DNA of 29,648 nt from an uncultured Prevotellaceae bacterium (GTDB taxonomy: Bacteria; Bacteroidota; Bacteroidia; Bacteroidales; Bacteroidaceae). Positions 8,360 to 15,525 of this stretch are shown here, piece by piece. The notes below the pieces were generated by a model. It did not search any database. It was not told where the DNA came from and saw nothing but the letters and a program-made list of their open reading frames with translations. Made by a program: the position numbers and the translations under genes. Position 1 is the first letter of the stretch, and each line of letters opens with the position of its first letter. The stretch is from positions 1-29,648 of the forward strand of contig OMXX01000056.1 of assembly GCA_900315105.1 (NCBI GenBank). The letters run 5' to 3'.

Positions 8360-8375
8360 AACATAACGGATACCA
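8360..8375 (-). promoter_or_regulatory. Degenerate sigma-54-like promoter before rteC copy 1
   Basis: On the minus strand this reads TGGTATCCGTTATGTT. The -24 part TGGTAT is the same as that of the intact rteC promoter, while the -12 part has TATGTT where TTGCT is needed. Its distance to the ATG (55 bases) is close to that in the intact copy (59). It looks like a decayed equivalent; the upstream palindromes of the intact gene are not present here. Confidence 0.4.
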
Positions 8376-8514
8376 ATGACAAAGAGTATGTTGTTGGCTT
8401 TTCTTCACAGAACTATAGTCATTAAGAATATTGAAGAAGGCAGCAAGGAGATGGTGGAAAAATAGATTAGGTTCCCTTTAAACCAAGGCTTCCCCAGCAA
8501 GAGGATTTTTTTTG

Positions 8515-8553
8515 AAAAAATCCGCAATGCTTGTTTGTTTGCATTGCGGATTT
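8515..8553 (-). terminator. Rho-independent terminator at the end of the cargo region
   Basis: A perfect 13-bp inverted repeat (AAATCCGCAATGC at 8518-8530, partner at 8541-8553, ten-base loop) is followed on the minus strand by a run of six T (plus-strand A at 8515-8520). It lies about 50 bases beyond the stop of the last cargo gene at 8605, so it ends cargo transcription before the rteC remnant. A second A/T-rich fold (GGATTTTT...AAAAATCC, 8502-8522) overlaps it. Confidence 0.85.
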
Positions 8554-8604
8554 ATAAAAGGGGGTAGCGAAGCGCAGTAATTAACTAATTTATATAATTA
8601 AAAC

Positions 8605-9495
8605 TTATTCGTAATAAATACTATTATTTTTTGTGTCAATAATTACATCTCCCTTGTCAAACAATGATGGACCAATAAATCCCATCGTATTGCCGATAGA
8701 TATCTTATTGCTAATTCCAATAGATACATTTCTGGCAGTTCTCTTGCCTATCCTACAAAGAGTGGCAAAAATTCCATGACCAATAGTTTCTCCTGTATAT
8801 CTATCTTGAGCAGTGGATATCTTGAATTTGTTGTTTTTTATGAATCTTAGCATGTCGGGATTTCTTGTTGTGATAAAGAGTGGAGAAGAATTACCAAGGT
8901 CAAATACAAACTTACCCGTTATCAGGCCGTTATTTCCTTGTTCGTCTGACAGAGAAAAAGTCGATTCTATGACTGGCATCGGGTTGTACTCTGTCATCTT
9001 GTATTGATGCATCTTATTTGTCTTGACTACATCATTACCGACAAACTCTAATGTTTGATTCTTAAAGTTGAAGCGTATCATGTTTTCTGTGGAATCTTTC
9101 TCGTTTTTGAGAAGATGTACAGGAATCGCCGTTTTCTCGTATTTATCAAGAACATAGATGTCGCCTTGGTAACTCAAGTCACCGACAAGCACTTTTCCAC
9201 GCAGAACCTGAATGATTTTATAGCTGCTGTGGGAGAATCTTACATTGGAGTATTTAGAATCGACTTTTTCATATAGACTATCATCAAACAAACTCATGTA
9301 GTTTTCCTCATTGATGAACAGTCCTGGTATTCCAGACTCGACAAACACCCACACACTATCATGACCGTTAACCACAGTATTGATATAATAGTGCCCCTTA
9401 TCTTTGGTCATTGTAAAACTTGTCTGGCAAAAAACCGCAAGCGCGGAAACGCAAAATAGCGATAAGATGCCTGCTCTTTTAATGTTCTGATTCAT
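8605..9495 (-). CDS. Secreted retropepsin-like protein with altered catalytic triplets
   Basis: A 296-residue protein with a signal peptide (residues 1-24, ending ALAVFCQ). The fold pattern is that of Bacteroidota retropepsin-like aspartyl proteases with two lobes. The first lobe has YYINTVVNGHDSVWVFVESG, where the DTG triplet would be E53-S54-G55. The second has GKFVFDLGNSSPLF, where it is D199-L200-G201. The C-terminal signature MGFIGPSLFDKGDVIIDTKNNSIYY resembles the usual GILGxDxLxxxxVxIDxxNxxLY ending. With Glu in the first triplet and Leu in place of Thr in the second, normal protease activity is doubtful; it may bind or inhibit rather than cut. It is the last cargo gene before the terminator and lies 61 bases after the gene at 9557. 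A role as partner or immunity protein for the upstream protease is possible, but that is inference. Confidence 0.65.
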   Translation of the reverse strand: MNQNIKRAGILSLFCVSALAVFCQTSFTMTKDKGHYYINTVVNGHDSVWVFVESGIPGLFINEENYMSLFDDSLYEKVDSKYSNVRFSHSSYKIIQVLRGKVLVGDLSYQGDIYVLDKYEKTAIPVHLLKNEKDSTENMIRFNFKNQTLEFVGNDVVKTNKMHQYKMTEYNPMPVIESTFSLSDEQGNNGLITGKFVFDLGNSSPLFITTRNPDMLRFIKNNKFKISTAQDRYTGETIGHGIFATLCRIGKRTARNVSIGISNKISIGNTMGFIGPSLFDKGDVIIDTKNNSIYYE

Positions 9496-9556
9496 CTTTT
9501 TCAGTATTTTATCGTGAATTTTTCATACCAAGAAAGTTCTTCAAATTAATAAAAAT

Positions 9557-10099
9557 CTATTGAAACCTCCTTACGACCGTATATTTAATATAGCCATTAT
9601 TTTGAAAGGTTCTAATATCATTTATCGTCATCTTTTTTACTTTATTTAATATATTGAAAATACGTTTAGATGATATGTCTTTTTCCATTAAACCATAACA
9701 TGATAACTCCACAAAAATAATATTCCCTTTTGTATCTATTGATAAATTAACAAATATTAAACGCTGATTTTTATATAATCTATTTTTCTCTTTGTTCGAT
9801 AGCTCTTTATCAATAATGCCTAAAATACGTTTGCCATACATTTTCTCCGAGTCGCGAGAAACGAATACACCATTATCAACTGATAATTTTTCAAGATGAT
9901 TATCTAATTTATGTTGAATAAAATTATTATAATCGTCTTGTAGATGATAAGAAAATCTCTCTATCATATCCGCATTTTTCTCTAAGCAAGTCCTCTCTAT
10001 TTTATACTTCGATGAAATGAGTATAGTCTGAGAATATGAACTAAATGTAAATATGAAGAATAGTGATAATAATACGATTTTTCTAATGTTTTGTTTCAT
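9557..10099 (-). CDS. Small secreted protein, weak TonB C-terminal-like pattern
   Basis: A 180-residue protein with a clear signal peptide (residues 1-23, MKQNIRKIVLLSLFFIFTFSSYS). The middle is charged and helical. The last third (FVNLSIDTKGNIIFVELSCYG...SKRIFNILNKVKKM) has the strand-turn-strand-helix rhythm of a TonB C-terminal domain (vxFxVdxxGxixxvxv...). There is no N-terminal Pro-rich region as in true TonB, so an energy-transducer role is unlikely. Codon and base composition are very AT-rich. It follows the metalloprotease substrate after a 324-base gap and precedes the retropepsin-like gene. Function unknown. Confidence 0.6.
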   Translation of the reverse strand: MKQNIRKIVLLSLFFIFTFSSYSQTILISSKYKIERTCLEKNADMIERFSYHLQDDYNNFIQHKLDNHLEKLSVDNGVFVSRDSEKMYGKRILGIIDKELSNKEKNRLYKNQRLIFVNLSIDTKGNIIFVELSCYGLMEKDISSKRIFNILNKVKKMTINDIRTFQNNGYIKYTVVRRFQ

Positions 10100-10423
10100 T
10101 GTTTTCTATATTTATCAAATGTTCCATAATTATTTTATTAACGCTAAAAAATGGGTATTTATTGTGTTACAAAATAATTCTTATTAAGGGGCATTATATT
10201 AGTGATGATGATATCCGTAAAAATATAACTCCGTGTGATGATAATAGTACTAACGATTGTTATTTTCTTTCCATGCCAATCATCAATTGTTTAAAACGCT
10301 ATCAGTGACTATAATTGTCACGTCTATAGTAGCAGGCTTCATTACTTATTGAAAATCAGCATCTTATGAATTAACATATTTTGAGACATTTATCACCACA
10401 CGGAGAAATATAAGAAAAGATTT
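10100..10423. other. Gap of 324 bases without a supported gene
   Basis: A very AT-rich spacer between the metalloprotease gene and the small secreted protein gene. A short plus-strand frame here has no recognisable content. The only structure is a 5-bp hairpin (GTGAC/GTCAC, 10305-10321) with no T run. A promoter for the two downstream minus-strand genes could lie here, but I cannot point to one. Confidence 0.5.
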
Positions 10424-11266
10424 TTATGGATGTATGATTCCCAACTGATCAAAAACAACTACCCAATTATAATTCCAATCGTCTTGACTTCCTTCAGTAT
10501 ACACATCAGGAGTTCCAGGAATATTATTCCAATAATTTAACCAATCATTCATTGCCTCATTCATTCTTTCGTCATTGTTCAACCAATCCCATAAGGTTTG
10601 ATCTATTGACAGCTGTCCTGTTTCTCCGTCAATGTTCACGTGATTGACCAGCCAATCTTCATTATGTTCTGCACCTATCCAACCTCTATATCCGAACCCA
10701 AAATCTGTAACATCTAAAAGCATTTGTATAAAATTGGCTTGAAATTCATTATTGGCATCTCCCTTATTACTGCTATCGCCACTTAGCATACTGTTCTGCC
10801 CCTGAATAGCATGAGTAAATTCGTGTCCTAAAATTGTTTGATCTATAGATAAATTATTTATAACTATTAAACCCGTTTTCGTATCATAATAAGCCATTTT
10901 ATCTGTATGATGAATACCATCTCCTTTTACTATTAGGCCATTTTTCCAAGCCTCTATAATTTTTTGAGCGAGGATAGGATTCATATCTTTTAGCATAATA
11001 TTTAATTCCTCTTCGCTAAGAGGTGGATTTATCTCCTTGTCCTCCTCGCTGTCATCTGAATCAAAATCGTAATCATCCTGATTGTAATCCTGATTGTCAT
11101 CGTCGAGGTCATAATCAGGGCGTTCTGGCTGGTCATTGTCTGGCCTTATGATAACATCGATATCAAGTTCCCCTCCCCAAATATAACCATCACCACCCAT
11201 CAGGGCTTTACACTCACTGCTGTCCAAGGTCGGTATGGACAGATTCAAAACTTTTAAGTTTTTCAT
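10424..11266 (-). CDS. Exported substrate 2: GG-leader protein with zinc metalloprotease domain
   Basis: A 280-residue protein. Residues 1-25 are a double-glycine leader of the Bacteroidales type ending ECKALMGG, with L at -12, E at -8 and L at -4 from the cut, as C39 peptidases prefer. Residues 26-80 are a linker rich in Asp (RPDYDLDDDNQDYNQDD). The body holds ILGHEFTHAIQ at residues 145-154, an HExxH zinc site (H148, E149, H152), followed by E174 in NNEFQANFIQ, a plausible third ligand as in gluzincins. It should be exported and clipped by the C39 ABC transporter at 20348-22606. The leader is almost identical in DNA and protein to that of substrate 1, while the body is unrelated. It lies 8 bases after a decayed copy of the tolC gene. 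Target unknown; a toxin or a digestive/self-processing protease are both possible. Confidence 0.75.
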   Translation of the reverse strand: MKNLKVLNLSIPTLDSSECKALMGGDGYIWGGELDIDVIIRPDNDQPERPDYDLDDDNQDYNQDDYDFDSDDSEEDKEINPPLSEEELNIMLKDMNPILAQKIIEAWKNGLIVKGDGIHHTDKMAYYDTKTGLIVINNLSIDQTILGHEFTHAIQGQNSMLSGDSSNKGDANNEFQANFIQMLLDVTDFGFGYRGWIGAEHNEDWLVNHVNIDGETGQLSIDQTLWDWLNNDERMNEAMNDWLNYWNNIPGTPDVYTEGSQDDWNYNWVVVFDQLGIIHP

Positions 11267-11274
11267 TTTCTTTG

Positions 11275-11965
11275 TTATTTAATAAAGTTGAAATTAAAAA
11301 TAGGATGAGAATCATCCTTATATAGCTCTTCCTTTGATTCAATTTCAAACAACGCAAGATACCTATACTTGTATATGTATGTATAATACGACTTTCTTAG
11401 CGTCAGATACGTCATATACGATATGCTATACTGTGACTTCAGCCTTATGTATTGTTCCATCTTGATCCTTCCATAATTAACGTTGTCCATATGCATAATG
11501 TACAGATTCAATGTTTCCCTATAGTTGTTTATTGATTCTATAATTATATTGACATTTTATAAGTCTCTTACTAGATCCACCTCCGTTATACAAGGGAATG
11601 GAAACGTAGATTGAAATGCTTCGGCTGGCTAACTGGTCATCTAAAGCATGTCCAAAAGTTTCGAATGTGTTATCTGTTTTTTATTTCTTAATTTCTAAGT
11701 ATTGCAGTATCCTTCAGATTTTAGTTTTCATCATAGTGTTATTTAGACCAATTATACGCATTAAAAGCAAATAGGATTTGACTGCAAGAGAGTTGGCCTA
11801 TGTTAAAATAATATGCGTGAGTTATGTCTTTATTAGTCAAATTGTTCAACCAGTTCAAACCAATAGAATATCTCTGAGTTTTCCCATACAGAGGCATTAA
11901 CCGACTCACACCTATGCTTAGTGAGGATGTTACGTAGGTTCTGCTTTGATACTTATATCTGTCGT
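11275..11965 (-). pseudogene. Decayed second copy of the TolC-type channel gene
   Basis: This stretch is a broken duplicate of 14053-15525. The 3' end still encodes YGRIKMEQYIRLKSQYSISYMTYLTL...YKYRYLALF, nearly the same as the intact C-terminus. Around 11575-11670 it matches the part near 14440-14540. From about 11755 to 11965 it matches the part near 15060-15265. The part matching about 14650-15050 is missing, there are several frame breaks and the 5' end is replaced by the IS fragment at 11966. The gene is therefore dead, but it shows that the substrate 2 unit arose by duplication of a tolC-substrate pair. Confidence 0.85.
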
Positions 11966-12061
11966 CACTTTGGGAAGGACAAGTTAACTTTGGACTTTGC
12001 CTTCCTTGCTATCGCATTCAATATCAAGAAAGTATCTGATAGAAGGCAAAAAACAGGTTGA
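11966..12061 (+). mobile_element. Remnant of an insertion sequence (IS1182-type transposase C-terminus)
   Basis: The plus strand reads HFGKDKLTLDFAFLAIAFNIKKV followed by a short tail and a stop at 12059-12061. This resembles the conserved C-terminal end of IS1182/IS4-superfamily transposases (KxxLDxxFLAxAxNxKKx). The rest of the transposase is absent. It abuts the broken 5' end of the tolC copy, so insertion and later deletion probably destroyed that gene. No terminal repeats could be recognised. Confidence 0.6.
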
Positions 12062-12459
12062 GTAACACTTGACGAAAGCTGTTTTAGGAACGACATACGG
12101 ACATTACGAGGCGAAATGTTGCCTTATCTGGATATCTATAGTATTATGAAATAGAAAAGCAGTATGAGAAGAAGAACTATACTATGCAGCCTTTTAAAAG
12201 GAGCAAAAAGAGTATGCTTCAGTTTAAAGCGTTCTCTATTTGTCATTTTAAAACTTGTCTTTCATAGGACTATGAAAGGATTACAGGGCTAAATGAATCA
12301 ATAAAGCGTTTTTTCTATACAGTTACCCTTTCAAATATTTATCCCGCATCCAAATAGTTTTCTTTCGTATAAAATAGACAAATTAGACAATAGACAAACA
12401 AGCACTATGGTTAGAAAAGAACTTATAATGATTCAAAATGGTAACGATGTAGATATTGG
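12062..12459. other. Gap of about 400 bases, no supported gene
   Basis: AT-rich sequence between the IS remnant and the plug-like gene. No open frame with recognisable content, no RNA gene and no clear terminator were seen. It is probably what remains after IS-related deletions. Confidence 0.5.
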
Positions 12460-12801
12460 CTACCTGATATAAATTTCGCCTTTCTTTTTTTTCTTTTCGT
12501 TCGCTTCAACATTTTCCTTATATCTCCGTATTATAGGTGTAAGAAATCTCTTCGATTTGGTTGTTATGCATATTATACCTCCAACACGAGGATAAAAATA
12601 TTTAGTAACAGCAGTATCCTTTATGACGTTAAAGTCTATAATATCTTCTATATCTATGCTATCTAGGCTTTGGACTTCAACTCCATCAACCAAGATTACG
12701 GGGATATTCGGAAAAATCTGTGAAGTTGTTTTTTCTTGAGCATCAATTGATACGTTAAGAAAGAGAAAGAGAAAGAAGGCTACTATAATACATTTTCTCA
12801 T
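12460..12801 (-). CDS. Small secreted protein resembling a TonB-receptor plug segment
   Basis: A 113-residue protein with a signal peptide (residues 1-21, ending FLNVSIDA). The body IPVILVDGVEVQSLDSIDIEDIIDFNVIKDTAVTKYFYP...GGIICITTK follows the plug-domain pattern of SusC-like TonB-dependent receptors (PLYVVDGV ... LNPxDIExIxVLKDxxAxxxYGxxxxxGVIxITTK), but the barrel is absent and a plain Lys-rich tail follows. Free-standing plug-like proteins are known in Bacteroidota; what they do is unclear to me. It lies downstream of substrate 1, in the same direction, so it could be a partner or an immunity protein. That role is inference. Confidence 0.7.
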   Translation of the reverse strand: MRKCIIVAFFLFLFLNVSIDAQEKTTSQIFPNIPVILVDGVEVQSLDSIDIEDIIDFNVIKDTAVTKYFYPRVGGIICITTKSKRFLTPIIRRYKENVEANEKKKKKGEIYIR

Positions 12802-12808
12802 TTGCTTA

Positions 12809-13021
12809 TTATTTTAAATTATAAATCCACTTAAAAAATTGATAGTTGTTTTTTTTTGCATCCAATGTGGTCTGTCCTTGGCACAATTGCACATTAACAA
12901 TGCTGATGAACTTTCCCCATTGAATTTCTTGTTTTGCTTTTTGGACATTTGCAATAGGAGATACTCCTAATTTTTTGCATAGCAAATTTACAAAAAAAAT
13001 CGCGGAAGACAAAATAATCAA
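12809..13021 (-). CDS. Hypothetical 70-residue protein, doubtful
   Basis: An open frame of 70 residues starting MIILSSAIFFVNLLCKKLGV, with a short hydrophobic N-terminus and a charged C-terminal half. It lies 7 bases upstream of the plug-like gene in the same direction, the only reason to keep it. No family is recognised, and it might be a remnant or a chance frame in AT-rich DNA. Confidence 0.3.
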   Translation of the reverse strand: MIILSSAIFFVNLLCKKLGVSPIANVQKAKQEIQWGKFISIVNVQLCQGQTTLDAKKNNYQFFKWIYNLK

Positions 13022-13294
13022 AGAAAGATTAAGATATTAGCAATCAAATTAAAGATAATTAACAACAATCTCGTGTAGACTTTTAAAAGAGAACACAATT
13101 ATTGTGAATACTATTATGTAGGTATTATAAACCTAAATCGGACATTAGATTTTAATAATTTGTGGTCGTTTCTGCAAGTTCTTAACCTCAACAACTTTTT
13201 AATAAGGGCCATAGAAATCCATTATAAACTGCAGTTTTATGTTCTAATGATCGATTTTGATTTATAATACCCATCACAGCTTTGTTTGAAATGG

Positions 13295-14026
13295 CTATTC
13301 TTTTACACCATTAACTGACCATCCTATCATAAAATCTTCTACAGAACCATTACCACTTTTACCTGTTTCTGGATCCCAATAAATCACTATTCCTTGATTT
13401 TCATCATAACTGTAGATGACCACAGCATGTCCGTCATCCTCTTTCCCATTTCCATCAGTATCACCTGGATTTATAACTCCATATATTGGCCCGTCATTTA
13501 AAGCTTCCTGTATGCCGTCCTTATCCACAGAAGAAACCCCATCAAAGTATTGTCCAAGAAGCCCTGGCATCTTCTCAGAGGAGACTCCATCAAAAGATCC
13601 TCTCATTACATCTACTATGCTTATTTTATTGTCTTCTGCATATTTATAGGCAATGCCTAACCAACTTGCGCCTGTTGTCTTACCATATCCACATAGCATT
13701 GCGTTTATAGCTGCAAATACGCAAGTGTTACCAGCTTGTGGTTTTGCATTTTCGAGCATGTTATTTAAATTAAAGCCATCTTTATCGCGGTCTTGATTAC
13801 CATCTTGATTATAATTATAATCATAATCATAATCATAATCGTCGCCGTAATCCAGATTGTCATCGTCACGATCGTAATCAGGACGTTCTGGATTTGCTTT
13901 CTCCCCAACAACTTCAACACCGGAAAGTTCCCCTCCCCAAATATAACCATCACCACCCATCAGGGTTTTACACTCACTGCTGTCCAAAGTCGGTATGGAC
14001 AGTTTCAAAACTTTTAAGTCTTTCAT
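13295..14026 (-). CDS. Exported substrate 1: GG-leader protein with papain-like cysteine protease domain
   Basis: A 243-residue protein. Residues 1-25 form a double-glycine leader (ECKTLMGG) nearly identical to that of substrate 2; a second GG at 31-32 (IWGGEL) is also shared. Residues 45-85 are an Asp/Tyr/Asn-rich linker. The body shows a papain/C39-like triad: GNTCVFAAINAML with C102 (Q97 as possible oxyanion-hole residue), GHAVVIYSY with H200 and IYWDP with D218. Just before the His is DTDGNGKEDD (189-198), which looks like a calcium-binding loop. It should be secreted by the C39 exporter/HlyD/TolC channel encoded upstream, with tolC only 26 bases away. A secreted protease or a transglutaminase-like toxin are both possible. 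The fold call is good, the target unknown. Confidence 0.75.
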   Translation of the reverse strand: MKDLKVLKLSIPTLDSSECKTLMGGDGYIWGGELSGVEVVGEKANPERPDYDRDDDNLDYGDDYDYDYDYNYNQDGNQDRDKDGFNLNNMLENAKPQAGNTCVFAAINAMLCGYGKTTGASWLGIAYKYAEDNKISIVDVMRGSFDGVSSEKMPGLLGQYFDGVSSVDKDGIQEALNDGPIYGVINPGDTDGNGKEDDGHAVVIYSYDENQGIVIYWDPETGKSGNGSVEDFMIGWSVNGVKE

Positions 14027-14052
14027 TTTCTTCGTTTTTTATGAAATTAAAA

Positions 14053-15525
14053 TTAATAAACGGAATGAAGTTCATCCCTATATAGTTCTTCATCTGATTC
14101 AATGTCAAACAACGCTAGATACCTATACTTGTATATGTATATGTAATACGACTTTATTAACGTAAGATATGTCATATATGATTGGCTGTATTGTGACTTC
14201 AGCCTTATGTATTGTTCCATATTGATTCTTCCATAATCCATGCTCAATCTAACGTTGTCCATTTGCGTAGTGAGCAGATTCAATGTCTCCCTATAGTTGT
14301 TTATTGATTCTATGATTATATTGATGTTGGATAGGTCTCTTACTATATCCACCGCTGCAACAGACTTATCGTACTCCCTCTGTTCGTTAAGTTTCTGCAT
14401 TTGAATCTTTGAAATCCTGTATTTGTTTTTTGACACTCCGCCGTTATACAAGGGAATGGAAACGGAGAGTGAAATGTTTCGACTGGCTAATCGGTCATCT
14501 AAAGCATGTCCAAAACTATCGAATTGTGTATTATATCCCCCTCCCACATCTAATTTAACAAGTGGGGATATTTCCGATTTTGCTTTCTTTATTTCTATGT
14601 TTTGCTGTATTTCCTTCAGATTGTAGTTTTCATCATAGCCATATTTTAGGCATCTTGACAAAACCTCGGAAGTATTAAAGTCTAAATGATGAAAGGTTTT
14701 TAAAGAGTCTACAAAGATAACATGGGGAGATTCCTCTGGAGGTAACCGAAGCAGGATCCCTAACCTGGTTTTTGCAGCATTAATATCCGTCTCATTGTTA
14801 TAAATGCTGTCACGCATATATTCGATCTCGGCATCGAGATAATCCTGTTCCGATATGCGCCTGTCGCATAACAAAGCCTTTGACTTCTCATAGACATATC
14901 TGGATAGCATGAGGTTTCTCTTGTTAACTTCTTTACTTTGCTGCTGGACAAGGAGATCAAAAAACGCATCGACCATTTCATACCTTGCTTTCTCTCTTTC
15001 CTGTCTGTTGGATATTTCCTCAACAATTTGTTCTTGATGATCTTGTCGCTTTGCCCATTTATACGCATTAAAAGCGAATAGATTTTGACTGTATGAGAGT
15101 CGGCCTAAGTTAAGATAATATGCATGGGTATTGTCGTCATTAGTCAGGTTGTCCAACCTGTTCAGGCCAATGGAGTATTTCAGGGTACCCCCAGTCAGAG
15201 GTATTAACTGACTAGCAACGATACTTAGTGAAGATGTTGCATAGGTCCTGCTCCGATACTTATAGCTGCCGTCGTATTGTGATACCAGACTTATTGATTT
15301 ATCATACTCTGGCAATTTCATTGTAAGCTGTATATCGGGCTTTATACCTCCTTTAAAAATCTTATGCCTCAGGTCATTGATCAGGGAGTCTTTGACCGAC
15401 TGCCTATATCCATGTGTTTTCTGAACAAGACATAATGCTTCCTGCAAGGTGAAAGGCCTCTCTTGGGCTTTAGCCGTAAGACACAAAAAGGGTAAGATAA
15501 ATATCAACTGAAGGTATTTAGCCAT
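14053..15525 (-). CDS. TolC-type outer membrane channel protein
   Basis: A 490-residue outer membrane efflux protein. Signal peptide at residues 1-20 (MAKYLQLIFILPFLCLTAKA). The mature part alternates long amphipathic helices (KRQDHQEQIVEEISNRQERE, CLKYGYDENYNLKEIQQNIE) with the typical motif VSIPLYNGG near residue 355, where TolC proteins have LxxPLFxGG. Length is normal. It should form the outer membrane exit of the type 1 secretion channel with the ABC exporter and HlyD protein of the same operon. The start overlaps the NUDIX-ligase gene by 8 bases. A decayed copy lies at 11275-11965. Confidence 0.88.
   Translation of the reverse strand: MAKYLQLIFILPFLCLTAKAQERPFTLQEALCLVQKTHGYRQSVKDSLINDLRHKIFKGGIKPDIQLTMKLPEYDKSISLVSQYDGSYKYRSRTYATSSLSIVASQLIPLTGGTLKYSIGLNRLDNLTNDDNTHAYYLNLGRLSYSQNLFAFNAYKWAKRQDHQEQIVEEISNRQEREKARYEMVDAFFDLLVQQQSKEVNKRNLMLSRYVYEKSKALLCDRRISEQDYLDAEIEYMRDSIYNNETDINAAKTRLGILLRLPPEESPHVIFVDSLKTFHHLDFNTSEVLSRCLKYGYDENYNLKEIQQNIEIKKAKSEISPLVKLDVGGGYNTQFDSFGHALDDRLASRNISLSVSIPLYNGGVSKNKYRISKIQMQKLNEQREYDKSVAAVDIVRDLSNINIIIESINNYRETLNLLTTQMDNVRLSMDYGRINMEQYIRLKSQYSQSYMTYLTLIKSYYIYIYKYRYLALFDIESDEELYRDELHSVY

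Noticed and set aside
10099..10308. Plus-strand frame of 69 codons
   Set aside because: Opposite to all neighbours, AT-rich, no signal or domain pattern; most likely chance.
10305..10321. Hairpin GTGAC/GTCAC as terminator after the metalloprotease gene
   Set aside because: Only 5 bp, no T run, and more than 100 bases from the stop codon.
13227..13238. Palindrome AAACTGCAGTTT downstream of substrate 1
   Set aside because: A single 12-bp palindrome in AT-rich DNA without promoter nearby; not enough for an operator or terminator.
13765..13880. Asp-rich linkers as RTX calcium repeats
   Set aside because: No GGxGxD nonapeptide pattern; they are simple acidic low-complexity linkers, and RTX exporters lack an active C39 domain.
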